Assembly (NCBI RefSeq): GCF_002802905.1
Contig: NZ_PEBK01000003.1
Coordinates: forward strand, 199,850-263,849
Direction: 5' to 3'
Length of the DNA stretch: 64,000 nucleotides
DNA from: Bifidobacterium simiarum
Lineage (GTDB): Bacteria; Actinomycetota; Actinomycetes; Actinomycetales; Bifidobacteriaceae
Shown here piece by piece: positions 9,596 to 19,100 of this stretch. Under the pieces are notes generated by a model. It searched no databases. It had not been told where the DNA came from and worked only from the letters and a program-made list of their open reading frames with translations. Each line of letters begins with the position of its first letter. Positions within the stretch are counted from its first letter, which is position 1. The position numbers were made by a program, and so were the translations under genes.

Positions 9596-10150
9596 CTAGA
9601 ACCGCACCTGCGGCACGGTCCGGGCGGCTTCCTCCACCTTGAAGAACTCGCGCGCGGTGAAATGGAACATGCCGGCGATGATGTTGCTCGGCACCGTGGC
9701 GATCTTCGTGTTGTACTTGAGCACGATGTCGTTGTAGAACTGGCGGGCGTAGGCGATCTTCTCCTCCAGCGCCTTGAGCTGGCCCTGCAGATCGATGAAG
9801 TTCTGGTTGGCCTGAAGCTGCGGATATGCCTCCGCCGTGGCCATGAGATTCATCAGCGCCTGACCGACCCGCGTTTCGGCGGCCGCACGCTCGGCCGGCG
9901 TGGTCGCCGCGGCGGCACGGGCACGGGCGTCGGTCACCGCCTGCAACGTCTGCGATTCATGGGAGGCGTACCCCTTGACCGTTTCCACGAGATTTGGGAT
10001 CAGATCGGCACGCTGCTTGAGCTGCACGTCGATCTGCGACCAGCCGTTATCGACCTTCAGCCGCAGCGAGACAAGCGCGTTGTAGGTCGTCACCGCCCAG
10101 ATCAGGATCACGGCGACGACGGCGACGATAATGATGATGGCAAGACCCAT
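9596..10150 (-). CDS. LemA family protein
   Basis: A 184-residue membrane-anchored helical-bundle protein. It has one N-terminal transmembrane helix (residues 2-21) followed by the family hallmark YNALVSLRLKVDNGWSQIDV, then QLKQRADLIPNLVETVKGY and a C-terminal YNTKIATVPSNIIAGMF. Length and motif order fit LemA completely. It is 160 nt upstream of the DUF2207 gene on the same strand, and the spacer contains only short GCATTGCCG-like direct repeats. LemA proteins have no settled biochemical function. Confidence 0.93.
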   Translation of the reverse strand: MGLAIIIIVAVVAVILIWAVTTYNALVSLRLKVDNGWSQIDVQLKQRADLIPNLVETVKGYASHESQTLQAVTDARARAAAATTPAERAAAETRVGQALMNLMATAEAYPQLQANQNFIDLQGQLKALEEKIAYARQFYNDIVLKYNTKIATVPSNIIAGMFHFTAREFFKVEEAARTVPQVRF

Positions 10151-10269
10151 ATGATTCCCCTTCGAACATGACCTGCCTCCATTGTGTCACCACGCCGCTA
10201 CCGATCGGCTTCGCAACCGACCTCACGATCGATTTCGTGCCGCCGGTATACGAGTCGGATGACGCACCC

Positions 10270-10320
10270 GCCTTCCCCTTGAGGGGAAGGTGACCGGTCC
10301 AGCCGGTCGGATGAGGTGAC
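10270..10320 (-). repeat. GGGGAAG palindromic interspersed repeat
   Basis: CCTTCCCCTTGAGGGGAAGGTGAC is followed by an ACCGG...CCGGT inner stem and GGATGAGGTGAC; a full copy in inverse orientation to that at 2143. The rest of 10151-10385 shows no gene. Confidence 0.8.
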
Positions 10321-10385
10321 AGGCAACGACACACCCCGGTTCACCACACCACACAACCCATTCCACATCATGCCGCCGGTATACG

Positions 10386-10430
10386 AAAAATCCCCGTGAC
10401 ACATCCGGATTCGGGATGCGTCACGGGGAT
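10386..10430 (-). terminator. rho-independent terminator of groES
   Basis: ATCCCCGTGAC (10390-10400) pairs perfectly with GTCACGGGGAT (10420-10430) and is followed on the minus strand by TTTTTC. It lies 75 nt after the groES stop. Confidence 0.85.
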
Positions 10431-10506
10431 CAACGATCATACCGGCTCATACGCCCGCCGCCACAACCGCGGCGAACGGCGTGAGCCTCGACCAGCCGTC
10501 TGCCGC

Positions 10507-10800
10507 TTAGTGCAGGATGGCCAGAATGTCGCGGGCGGAGACGATCAGGTAGTCCTCGCCACCGTAGTTGACCTCGGTGCCGCCGTACTTGGAGTACAGG
10601 ACCTTGTCGCCTTCCTTGACGTCCACGGGGATGCGTTCGCCCTTGTCGTCACGACGGCCCGGGCCGACGGCCAGGACTTCGCCCTGCTGCGGCTTCTCCT
10701 TGGCGTTGTCCGGAATGTACAGACCGGAAGCGGTCTTGGTTTCGGCAGCGGCCTGCTTGATGATGACCTTGTCTTCCAACGGTGTGAGTGCGATCGACAC
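10507..10800 (-). CDS. groES: co-chaperonin GroES
   Basis: The 97-residue heptameric lid of the GroEL chaperonin. It shows the family N-terminus PLEDKVIIK, a mobile loop [19 protein letters not shown] and C-terminal [18 protein letters not shown]. The GTG start at 10800 follows a strong AGAGGAGG. groEL is not adjacent: groES is alone and followed by a terminator, an arrangement known in bifidobacteria. A perfect CIRCE element 120 nt upstream implies HrcA repression. Confidence 0.97.
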   Translation of the reverse strand: MSIALTPLEDKVIIKQAAAETKTASGLYIPDNAKEKPQQGEVLAVGPGRRDDKGERIPVDVKEGDKVLYSKYGGTEVNYGGEDYLIVSARDILAILH

Positions 10801-10917
10801 TGTGTGCCTCCTCTGTAAAGAGCAATCGATATTTCCCGCGCCAGAACGAAGAACCGGAGAGGCTGACGATCACTCAGGTGAACGTCCCTTTGCGCTATTC
10901 GTTATGGTAGCGCGAAA

Positions 10918-10944
10918 TTAGCACTCTGCCAACTCGAGTGCTAA
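10918..10944 (-). promoter_or_regulatory. CIRCE element (HrcA operator)
   Basis: TTAGCACTC, a 9-nt spacer and GAGTGCTAA form the perfect 9-9-9 inverted repeat known as the HrcA operator. It lies upstream of groES and gives heat-shock control. Confidence 0.97.
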
Positions 10945-11067
10945 TCCGGTTTGCCATCAGCGAAGCCCGGGGAATGCGAACGGCGGTTCCGAACGATGAT
11001 CCGGAACCGCCGTCGAGGACCCCGAAGGGCCATATCTACGGGCAACGGGTGTCTACAGGTAAACGCC

Positions 11068-12639
11068 TCAGCCGCGACGGCGGGCCAGCACGGCATCCAC
11101 GTCGCCGCCCAGCGAATCGGAGGAACGGGCGGGAGCCGCCACGGCGTCGCGCACGGCCTCGCGGGCACGGGCCTCCGCCTTGGCCTGAGCCGAACGCTCG
11201 GCCTTTTTTGCGCTGATGATCGAGTTCATCGTCGTATCCCGGGAGGGAACCGTCGGCTTCTCGTCGGGGGCGAGTTCACGAACAGGCTCACGGCGCCCGG
11301 CGTCGGACGAGGTCCGGGCCGCGGATGGATTCCCGGCGGCAGTGGTTTCGGAGGCAGTCGCGCCGGTGGCGGATCGAGTCTCGCCGTTCGGCTTCGCGGC
11401 GACGGCATCGCCCGCCTTCGGCTCGGCGTGCGCCACCTGCTTGGTGGACTTGATCTCCAGACTCTGCGGTTCGGCCGCGCGGACCTCCTGACCCTGACGG
11501 GGAGCGCCCAGCGAGAAGGAGATGAGATCCTGGCTGGCGGCCAGCTCGAAGGCATCCAGCGCATGGGAACGGGTGACCTTCCTGAGCTCGGCCGTGGAAT
11601 CCTCGGCCTCGGCGGCCGATTCGGCCCGGGAACGGGTCGTTTCGGACTGCGGGGTCACGGTCTGCGGAGACACAGCGGCCTGCGGGGCCACGGTCTGGGA
11701 CTGGGTGGGCTGAGCGGACTGAGACTGTACGGTCTGGGACTGAGCGACCGGCGCAGACTGTACGGGCTGAACCGGCACGGCCTGCGACTGCGGCGCGGCA
11801 ACGGACGGCGTCGGCTGAGACTGGGAGGCCGGCTGCGACTGCGGTACTGCCGAGGCCGTGGTATCCACATGGTGACGGCGAACCTTGCGCGGCGGCACCG
11901 CCTCCGGCTGATCGGTCGGCATCGCCGCATCCGCCCGGGCGGCCTCGGCTGCCATGCGCTGCATTCGTCGCATGGCCAGAGCCGCCTGCTTCTCGGCCTT
12001 CGCCCGTGCGATGGTGCGCTCGATCTCGGCCTTGGACATCGCGTCCGTGGCCGTATCGGTCTGCGATACCACCGACTGAGCCTCTACCGACTGAGACCCC
12101 TGCGCTTGCGCCGCCTGACGGGCCTGCTGCGCCTCACGCTGGCGACGATGACGGCTGGCGCGCTTGGCCTTCGCCACCTTCGCCTCCCAGTCGCGGGCCT
12201 GACGGGACGCGCGAGCGCCCAAGGCGAGTACGGCCACGTCGAGCGCCAACGGGATCAGCGCGAATGCGGCACTGAAATGCAGGGCCAATGCCAGCACCAG
12301 CACCAGCACGGCCACGCCAAACAGTGAGGCCACCAGAATCTGTCGTCTGCGTATGGCAGCGCGACGCAATCGCCTCACTTCGGCGATGCGTGCGTCGTCC
12401 AATCTGGACACCTGCGCAGACGGCTGCATGGTGACCCCTTTCCCGGCGATTGTTCTGTGCTGATCGCCGAAGCATATTCCTTCGTCCATATCGATGATAT
12501 GCAAAGACGAGGAATAACGGTCGGAGCGATGTTCCATGGCGTTCCTCATGCCCTGCAACGTCCGCCAGGGCTGAAGTCCGAATAGGAGTATCGCTATGAT
12601 CACCCACAACACCACACTTGCGAGCGAACCAAAATCCAT
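11068..12639 (-). CDS. large membrane protein with long Q/S/V/A-rich cytoplasmic region
   Basis: A 523-residue protein not assigned to a named family. One helix lies near residues 6-23; two more lie near 98-140 (a run of Leu/Val/Ala). Between them is a soluble stretch. After 140 comes a basic segment (ASRHRRQREAQQARQ), then about 200 residues of low complexity rich in Gln, Ser, Pro and Val with repeated SQ-x-V pairs, then a charged C-terminus. The start at ATG 12639 has an AGAGGA site. It could anchor or scaffold other proteins; that is only inferred from shape. It is probably monocistronic. Confidence 0.75.
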   Translation of the reverse strand: MDFGSLASVVLWVIIAILLFGLQPWRTLQGMRNAMEHRSDRYSSSLHIIDMDEGICFGDQHRTIAGKGVTMQPSAQVSRLDDARIAEVRRLRRAAIRRRQILVASLFGVAVLVLVLALALHFSAAFALIPLALDVAVLALGARASRQARDWEAKVAKAKRASRHRRQREAQQARQAAQAQGSQSVEAQSVVSQTDTATDAMSKAEIERTIARAKAEKQAALAMRRMQRMAAEAARADAAMPTDQPEAVPPRKVRRHHVDTTASAVPQSQPASQSQPTPSVAAPQSQAVPVQPVQSAPVAQSQTVQSQSAQPTQSQTVAPQAAVSPQTVTPQSETTRSRAESAAEAEDSTAELRKVTRSHALDAFELAASQDLISFSLGAPRQGQEVRAAEPQSLEIKSTKQVAHAEPKAGDAVAAKPNGETRSATGATASETTAAGNPSAARTSSDAGRREPVRELAPDEKPTVPSRDTTMNSIISAKKAERSAQAKAEARAREAVRDAVAAPARSSDSLGGDVDAVLARRRG

Positions 12640-12781
12640 GTCCTCTACGATAAGTGACCGGGCTGATTTTCCAGCCGTTTGGTGTCGCGTGTTGACCAAA
12701 TCCCCGCACACGATGATCATGATCGATCATCGCAGTCGATCGATACGGACGATCACGGCCGAGAGACGCCTCCGAAAACGA

Positions 12782-13435
12782 TCATCGCAGGCGATCGACG
12801 ACCGCTCCTTGCACGTCCGAGGCGAGCAGCACGTAGACGTCGTGGTCGCGCCACCGGCCGTTGACATACATATAGTTGCGTCGCAGCCCCTCCAGCGGCA
12901 GCCCGAGCTTCTCCGCCACCCGGCGGGAGCGTTCGTTTTCGGGGATGATCGCGATCTCCAGCCGATGCAGGTGCGGTCCGGTGGGGCTGGAGATCGCCCA
13001 GTCGGCCAGCATCGCCACGGCCAGCGGCGCGTACCCGTGGCCGGCATGACCGCGGTCGATCCAGTAGCCCACGGTGCCCACGCGCATCGAGCCGTAGCAG
13101 ATGGCCCCCAGCGAGATCTGGCCGATGATCTCGCCGCGCAGTTCGATCACGAAGATCACGGAGTCGCCATGCCGTTCGCTACGTCGCTGCCGGGCGATCC
13201 ACTGCGAGAACGTGATCGTGGGCGAATGCATCGGATCGCCGGAATCCCAAGGCCTGAGCCATTCCTCGTTACGCTGGCGGACCTCACTCCAAGCCGCCAT
13301 GTCGTCCGTGCGCATCGGTCTGAGCCGCAGCGGTTCGAACGACTGCGGTGCGAGCAGCACCGTGGGAACATGGAACGATTCGCCTGACGACTCGTCATCG
13401 TCACGCTTGGAGAACAGCCGGAACATGCCTTCCAT
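12782..13435 (-). CDS. GNAT-family N-acetyltransferase (RimJ/RimL type)
   Basis: A 217-residue acetyltransferase using acetyl-CoA. Characteristic elements are LRLRPMRTDDMAAWSE near the N-terminus, GTVGYWIDRGHAGHGYAPLAV (the acetyl-CoA pyrophosphate loop, Q/R-x-x-G-x-A region) and RLEIAIIPENERSRRVAEKLG, typical of enzymes modifying protein N-termini or small amines. The substrate is unknown. I use ATG 13435; ATG 13426 is also possible. It is divergent from fthC with about 30 nt between starts, so the two promoters overlap. A GATC-dense stretch (12712-12800) covers its 3' end. Confidence 0.88.
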   Translation of the reverse strand: MEGMFRLFSKRDDDESSGESFHVPTVLLAPQSFEPLRLRPMRTDDMAAWSEVRQRNEEWLRPWDSGDPMHSPTITFSQWIARQRRSERHGDSVIFVIELRGEIIGQISLGAICYGSMRVGTVGYWIDRGHAGHGYAPLAVAMLADWAISSPTGPHLHRLEIAIIPENERSRRVAEKLGLPLEGLRRNYMYVNGRWRDHDVYVLLASDVQGAVVDRLR

Positions 13436-13464
13436 ATTCCGCCGACGTGAGTACAACTGAGGGC

Positions 13465-14229
13465 ATGGATGACGAGAGCATGGACGCACGCATGGCCGGC
13501 GGCGCAAACGGTATCAACGATACTACCGATACGGATGATACGGCCGCCCGCAAACGATCACTGCGCAAGGAGGCACTGGCCCGACGACGGCAGATCGGCG
13601 AGGCGGAGCGGATCGAGGCCGGCCGACGACTGGCGGTTGCCGGCCGACGGATAGCGGAACTCATGCGGTCTGACGGGGAGATTCCGCCGAGTCGCGTGCC
13701 CGCAACCAACGGTAGCGGCGATGACACCACCGGTAGCAGGACCGAAACCGGTGGTAGCGGAACCGAAAACGGAACGACCCATCCCACCGTGGCGGCCTAT
13801 GTGTCGATGGGCACCGAAGTGCCGATGGACGATCTGCTTGATGAACTGGTCCGCTCGGGATCACGCGTGCTGGTGCCGGTGTTGGGATCGGGTCTTGATC
13901 TGGGATGGGCCGAATTCACCGGCGGGGACGATCTGCATGACGCCGGTCCGCGTCGGCCAAAGGAGCCGAGCGGACCGGTGCTGCCGGCCGAGACGATCGC
14001 CGACGCCGGTCTGATCATCACCGCAGGGATCATGGTGGACCGATCCGGCCTCAGACTGGGACGCGGCGGCGGATGGTACGACCGGATGCTGGCGATGAAA
14101 TCCCCCACAGCCCGGGTGATCACGGTCGTATGGCCGTGGGAGGTCGTGGACGGGCCGCTCCCCCACGAACCGTGGGATCGACCGGTGGACGGAGTGCTCA
14201 CGCCCGACGGGCTGACCATGTTCGAGTGA
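13465..14229 (+). CDS. fthC: 5-formyltetrahydrofolate cyclo-ligase
   Basis: The enzyme makes 5,10-methenyl-THF from 5-formyl-THF with ATP. The 254-residue product has the N-terminal KRSLRKEALARRRQIG and the diagnostic C-terminal GRGGGWYDR loop, followed by VDGVLTP. Unusually, residues 74-103 form a Gly/Ser/Thr/Asn-rich insert encoded by repeated GGTAGCGG-type DNA, part of which (GCAACCAACGGTAGCGG) recurs as a tandem array at 28755-28817. Start: ATG 13465 after GAGGG. A 23-nt tandem duplication covers its stop codon. Confidence 0.92.
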   Translation: MDDESMDARMAGGANGINDTTDTDDTAARKRSLRKEALARRRQIGEAERIEAGRRLAVAGRRIAELMRSDGEIPPSRVPATNGSGDDTTGSRTETGGSGTENGTTHPTVAAYVSMGTEVPMDDLLDELVRSGSRVLVPVLGSGLDLGWAEFTGGDDLHDAGPRRPKEPSGPVLPAETIADAGLIITAGIMVDRSGLRLGRGGGWYDRMLAMKSPTARVITVVWPWEVVDGPLPHEPWDRPVDGVLTPDGLTMFE

Positions 14230-14266
14230 AGGGTCCGTGGCGGTTCGAGTGAAGGGTCCGTGGCGG
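14221..14266 (+). repeat. 23-nt perfect tandem duplication over the fthC stop
   Basis: A 23-nt unit (TTCGAGTGAAGGGTCCGTGG plus CGG) is repeated exactly, 14221-14243 and 14244-14266. The fthC stop TGA lies in the first unit, so the duplication added only untranslated sequence. Downstream (14286-14343) are three imperfect ~20-nt repeats of the form CATGCCTnnnGTCAGG. Confidence 0.9.
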
Positions 14267-14401
14267 AATCGGATTCGTGCGGGATCACGCCTACGCTCAG
14301 GGGAACCATGCCTGCGGTCAGGGAGTCATGCCTATTGTCAGGCGTGTCGCTAGGATAGGTTCGGACTTTATATAGAATGCATTGACTCTGGAGGAACGAG
14401 C

Positions 14402-14587
14402 GTGCCTACCTATCATTACCGCTGCAAGAACTGCGGCTACGATTTCACCGAACAGCAGTCGTTCACCGACGACCCGATCACCGTGTGCCCCGAGTGCCAT
14501 GAGGAGCAGGTGCGTAAGGTGTACTCCGCCGTGCCGATCGAATTCAAGGGCAGCGGTTTCTACCGCACCGACGGCGCGAAGAAGTAG
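14402..14587 (+). CDS. FmdB-type zinc ribbon protein
   Basis: A 61-residue protein starting MPTYHYRCKNCGYDF, the hallmark of the FmdB/CxxC_CxxC regulatory domain. The zinc ligands are two CxxC knuckles (CKNC and CPEC). The C-terminal GSGFYRTDGAKK is also typical. The GTG start at 14402 is set by GGAGG about 8 nt upstream. The family was first linked to formamidase regulation; the general role is unknown. Confidence 0.93.
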   Translation: MPTYHYRCKNCGYDFTEQQSFTDDPITVCPECHEEQVRKVYSAVPIEFKGSGFYRTDGAKK

Positions 14588-14753
14588 ACGACACGGCCGT
14601 CTGCGCGCGGAATGCGGCGGAAACGACTGCACTCCGTGTTTCATGGCGTTTCATGAAACCGGTTGAAATGGCGGAATCCCAAGGGTTTTTCACATTCGAC
14701 CACATTGGCCTGATCGGCCGCTGAATCATGCCTCCATCGTGCAAGGTGGAGGC

Positions 14754-15410
14754 ATGAGTGTTTTTGGGATGGATCGGCAAGGCGGCCGACGGACGCGAAA
14801 CGATCTGAAGTCCAGACGACGCAGCGCCATGCTGTATCGTCTGGGCATCGCATTATGCGCAGGACTGGCCGTATGGGCGGCATTGCAATGCGTGGTGTCG
14901 TTGACGGCGAATCAGCCGGTCGTGGTGGCGGGCAGTACCATCGGCCGCGGGGAGACGATCGACGCCCGGCAGCTTACCGTCGTCACGGTGCCGGCTTCGG
15001 CGGCGATGGGTGGCATGTTCGATGATTCAACGGCGATCGTCGGCAAGATCGCACGGGTCGACATCGACGTCGGCTCGCCGATTCTCACTTCAATGATCGG
15101 AGAGACGCCCACGGTGGAGGCGAGTCAGACCACCGTACAGGTGACGTTGGCCAGTGTGCCGGAATCGCTCATTCCCGGCGACGTGGTGAAACTGGTGACC
15201 GCTTCCGCCACGCTTTCCGGCCATGCCACGGTGATCACGGTGCCGCGGCATGACGACGCGGGGGAAGCGGGAGGACCGGGTGGCGGCCTGCTGTCCGGCA
15301 CGTCGGATGATGACGCCGGAAGCACCGTCACGTTCGCCATGGCACCGAACGAGGCGCTGGCCACGCTCAAGGCCCAGCAAGACCACCCCATCCTCGCCGT
15401 CCAGCAATAA
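14754..15410 (+). CDS. SAF-domain membrane protein (CpaB/FlgA-like)
   Basis: A 218-residue protein with one N-terminal membrane helix (about residues 29-51) and an SAF-type domain (VVVAGSTIGRGETIDARQL, then SPILTSMIG). SAF domains occur in CpaB/RcpC pilus-assembly proteins, FlgA and antifreeze-like enzymes. No other pilus genes are nearby, so a pilus role is uncertain. ATG 14754 has GGTGGAGG. The C-terminal half has a Gly-rich loop (GEAGGPGGGLLSG) and ends in QDHPILAVQQ. Confidence 0.75.
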   Translation: MSVFGMDRQGGRRTRNDLKSRRRSAMLYRLGIALCAGLAVWAALQCVVSLTANQPVVVAGSTIGRGETIDARQLTVVTVPASAAMGGMFDDSTAIVGKIARVDIDVGSPILTSMIGETPTVEASQTTVQVTLASVPESLIPGDVVKLVTASATLSGHATVITVPRHDDAGEAGGPGGGLLSGTSDDDAGSTVTFAMAPNEALATLKAQQDHPILAVQQ

Positions 15411-15439
15411 CCATCATCCCGACGGCCGCGCTCCATCCG

Positions 15440-15735
15440 TTCGGGCTTCCCCTCGAGGGGAAAGCCCGAAAAACGAAGCATGCAGGCTTCCCCTCGAGGG
15501 GAAGCTGGCAGCCGGAGGCTGACTGATGAGGTGACGACAAGGAAGCAACGCTCATCTGCCCTCATCAGTCGGCTCACGCCGACAGCTTCACCGCAAGAAC
15601 GGACGGCCTGACGGCCGCGCCCCATCCGCTCGCCTGTCGGCTCGCCTGAGCCCTGCAAACGCCTCCGACGTTTGCTTCACGGACTCAGCCCAGGGGGAAG
15701 CCTGCAAACGCCTCCGACGTTTCCTATGCGGGCTC
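15440..15735 (+). repeat. cluster of interspersed repeats including a composite element
   Basis: Two GGGGAAG palindromes (15442-15466 and 15484-15535) are followed by a third copy of CTCATCAGTCGGC...GCCGACAGCTTC that continues into a ~110-nt sequence with CGCAAGAACGGACGGCC and CTCGCCTGTCGGCTCGCCTGA. The same long composite recurs at 25882-26015. A short CAAACGCCTCCGACGTTT palindrome occurs twice (about 15655 and 15705). No gene in 15411-15791. Confidence 0.75.
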
Positions 15736-15791
15736 GGCCCAGGAGAAGGCAAGAGGAACGATCTGCCGGCCGGAAGCCGTACAAGGCGTGG

Positions 15792-16136
15792 CTAGCGGCG
15801 GCCTTCGGCGTCGAATTTGGCCCAGTGCGGGGGTAGTTCGTTGAGGATACGGCGGTCGTCCTCGGCGGATTTGCGCAGACGCTCGGCCCGCTCCTCCGGG
15901 TCGGCGGAATCGTCGGCACCGTCGAACAGGCCGTCGGCGTCAAAACGCTCGGTGCCCTTGAATACCACGCGCCGATGCGGACGGCGCCGGCGCGACGATC
16001 CACCGGCACCTGAACCATTCACCGCGAAGCCGGCATTCGCACCGTCAGCACCCGCACCACCGGCACCAACAGCACCGGCCTCGACACCACCGAAACCATT
16101 GGAACCGTCATCGATACGATTCGCATCCCCGCTCAC
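15792..16136 (-). CDS. small hypothetical protein overlapping the helicase-like gene
   Basis: A 114-residue protein of unknown family. The GTG start at 16136 overlaps the upstream stop by 4 nt (GTGA), indicating translational coupling. Residues 10-45 are Gly/Ala/Asn-rich and probably disordered; next come a basic SSRRRRPHRRVVFKG patch and an acidic segment; the C-terminus ERLRKSAEDDRRILNELPPHW looks helical and most conserved. It probably works with the large protein upstream. Confidence 0.7.
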   Translation of the reverse strand: MSGDANRIDDGSNGFGGVEAGAVGAGGAGADGANAGFAVNGSGAGGSSRRRRPHRRVVFKGTERFDADGLFDGADDSADPEERAERLRKSAEDDRRILNELPPHWAKFDAEGRR

Positions 16137-19100
16137 TGCGCATCCCCGTACATCTTGGCAAGCTGGGCGACCACGCGGTCGACCTCCTTGTCGGGGTTGA
16201 CGAACGCGGCCACGCTCCACACGGTCATCACCGACCAGCCGAGGGATTCCAGATCCTCCTTGCTGAACCGGTGCCGTTCGCGCGTGGACGAGATCGACAT
16301 GAACGTCGCGTCATCCGTGGTGATCGCCAGCGTATACGGCTTGTTCGGCAGGCCCACCACCAGCGGGATGCGCATGCCACCGGCGAACCCGTAGTTGGTC
16401 TCCACCTGCAGGCCGCGGGCCCGGATGCGCTCGGCAAGATCGACCAGCAGCGTGCTCATCTCGCCTTCGAGAGCCTGGGGAGCCGGCACCGGCACCTGAT
16501 CCAGTTCCTCGCACCAGACGAGCAGTCGCTTCATGAGCTGCGGACCGGGCTTGCGCAGACGATCGTCCTCCAGATCGGCGGACGTGAACGACGAGACCAC
16601 GTCCAGACGCGTGTGGGCGAGCGCCAGGGCGTCGAGCAGCATCGACGCACCACCCGGGGCCTCGAGCATGCCGAACTGCTGGAGCATGCGGCCGTGCGTG
16701 GTGCGGGCGAAGCCGAATGCGATGATCGCGTCGGTGGCCTCCATGCCGCACACTTCGTTGAGTCCGATGATGCGCACGTGGCGCAGGAACTTGCGCAGTC
16801 CCGGATCCTTGGAGCTGCGGGCCTTGAGCTCGGCACCGATGCGCTGCCTGTGCACCGGCGAGATCGTGACGATGCACAGCATGTAGGTGGCGGGCACGAT
16901 GGTGAAGGAGCCGGCGCGACGGATCACCAGATCCACTACCGCGTCGATCTCGTTCTTGTTGCTTTCCACGAGTCCGGTGGTCACCGACGGCACGCCGGAC
17001 GCCCCCTCCACATGAGTGTAGGCGACGCCGTCCCTCCTGCCGATCGAACCGGACGCGCTGAGCGCCAGCGGCACCTTACCGTAGCCGTTCTCTTCAAGGA
17101 ACCGGGCGAGACGCGGGTCGCGACGGTCGGGCCGTTCGAGCAGCCGCAGCGGCTTGAGGTATGGCATCAGCGCGCTCACGATCGGCGAGGACACCGTCTC
17201 CCGGTGGGCGAGGATCACCACCTGGTCGACGCGGGCCAGCACCGAGAGCAGTTCCAGCGGACGGACGTGCGCGGCGGCGTCGATCACGGCGATGTCGGCC
17301 AGATGCTCCAGCGGCGTATTGGAGACCAGCGCGGCCGGGCTCGCCACGAGGATCGGCTTGGCGGCGGTGAGGATGTTCGGGTAGTCGCGGCGCAGACGGC
17401 TCAGCGGCACCGGCGTGGGCGAGGCCAGCAGCGTATGCAGCTGATTGGCCTCATGCGAGCGCGAGTAGAGCATTTCGCTCAGGCGCTTGGTCATCTCCTG
17501 ATTGACCATCGGTCCCACGGAGTGCACATGCTCGGCATCGACCTGGTTGAACCGGTCGGAGGCGGCGGAGAGCACGGATCCGTCCTGATTGGAGATGATC
17601 GGCGAGGAGTGCACGATCAGCTCGAAGATCGTGGTCCACCAGGCCAGCTGCAGTTCGCCGGGCGCGGCCTCGGTGGCGATGCGGCGGTTGCGCAGGTCGT
17701 TGACCAGTTCGCCCAGTCCGTTGGCGTTGAAGTCCCGTTCGAGACTGCTGCGCTCCGGCAAGGTATCGAGCGACTTGTGGTCGTCGAACAGGCCCTGCAG
17801 TCGCGCCTCGAGCGCGTTGAACTGCATGGTCTCCATTTCGGCGCCTTCCGGCGTGGTGGCCAGCACGGCGTCGAGCGCGGTCAGGTCGGCGACGATGGCC
17901 TCCTGCGTGTCGATGATGTCGTCCAGCTTGGGCGGCAGCACCGGCCATCCGCCGCGCGGCACGAACATGCGCCACTGCTCGGCCTGCTTGGAGACCACCA
18001 CCAGTGCGTCATGCAGGTTCTCCACCTGAGCGCCCACGCGCAGCAGGCTCTTGGCCTCCTTCACGTAGCGGCGACGCTCCCAGAAGCCCATCGTGGTGCC
18101 TTCGGCCTTGCGGTCGGCCTTGGACTTCGTGGCTTCGATCATCGCGGGGATGTCGCGTTCGAACACGTTGGGCTGGAACACGTCGAGCACGCGGCGCAGG
18201 TTCTTGAGCACCACCACCTGGCTGCCCCATTCCTGCATGGAGTCGGGGATCGGGAAGCCGCAGGTCTCCACCACGGAGCGGATCTGCCCACGAATGGCCG
18301 GCAGCAGCGTCTCCAGCAGCCGCACCACGCGCTGGTAGGCGTTGACCGCCTCCTGCTCGCTGTAGATGGCGGCGTGGAACCACGAGGTGTCTTCGGGATT
18401 GATGGTGAATTCGCCGAGTTCGCCGGCGCGTACCAGTTTCTCGCTCCACGCGTCCATGGAGTTGCCCAGCTGGCGGGCGGCGTCCTCGGAAAGCCGCACA
18501 TGGGTGGCCGGATGCGTGGGCAGGGAGGAGATGCGGGCCAGATTCTGGATGGTCTCGTAGGCGGAGACCCCCCATTCCTTGTTCTGCCCGTGCAGGTCGC
18601 CGAGGTAGCGGGTCAGTCGGGTGCGCACGCCCACGAGCTCGTCGGCCAGCTGGTCGAAGTGGGAGCTGGCGGTGCCGGGCTGGTAGCCTACCGCGGCGAT
18701 GAGCTGGTGGTCCACCGCGTTGTTGAAGGCGGAGTCGCTGATGTCGAGCAGCATGCCGGACATGTCGTTGCGCTTGACCTGCTTGACGAACCGACGCTTC
18801 TGGCTGGTCACGCACGGCACGTACAGCACGGTCTTGCCGTTCATGATCGCCCGGCTGGTCACCGCGGAGGCGATTTCGGCGGAGTCCCGTCCGCCAGGCA
18901 GGTCGACGAACGCCGAGGCACCCGACGAGACGATCTGCGCGGCGTAGCGGGTGACGTTGTCGACGTCGCCGATCTCCAGCTCGTTATGCGGATCGATGTC
19001 GTACGGGGTGTATGAGGGCACCGGATAGTCGGCGAGGAACCGTTCGGCCTTTTCGTTGCCGGCCAGCACGTCGAGCAGATCGTTGCCGGTCAGGGCCCGC

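Noticed and set aside
15125-15658. Antisense frame across the SAF-domain gene and repeats
   Set aside because: It runs through interspersed repeats and opposite a better-supported gene with a strong SD.
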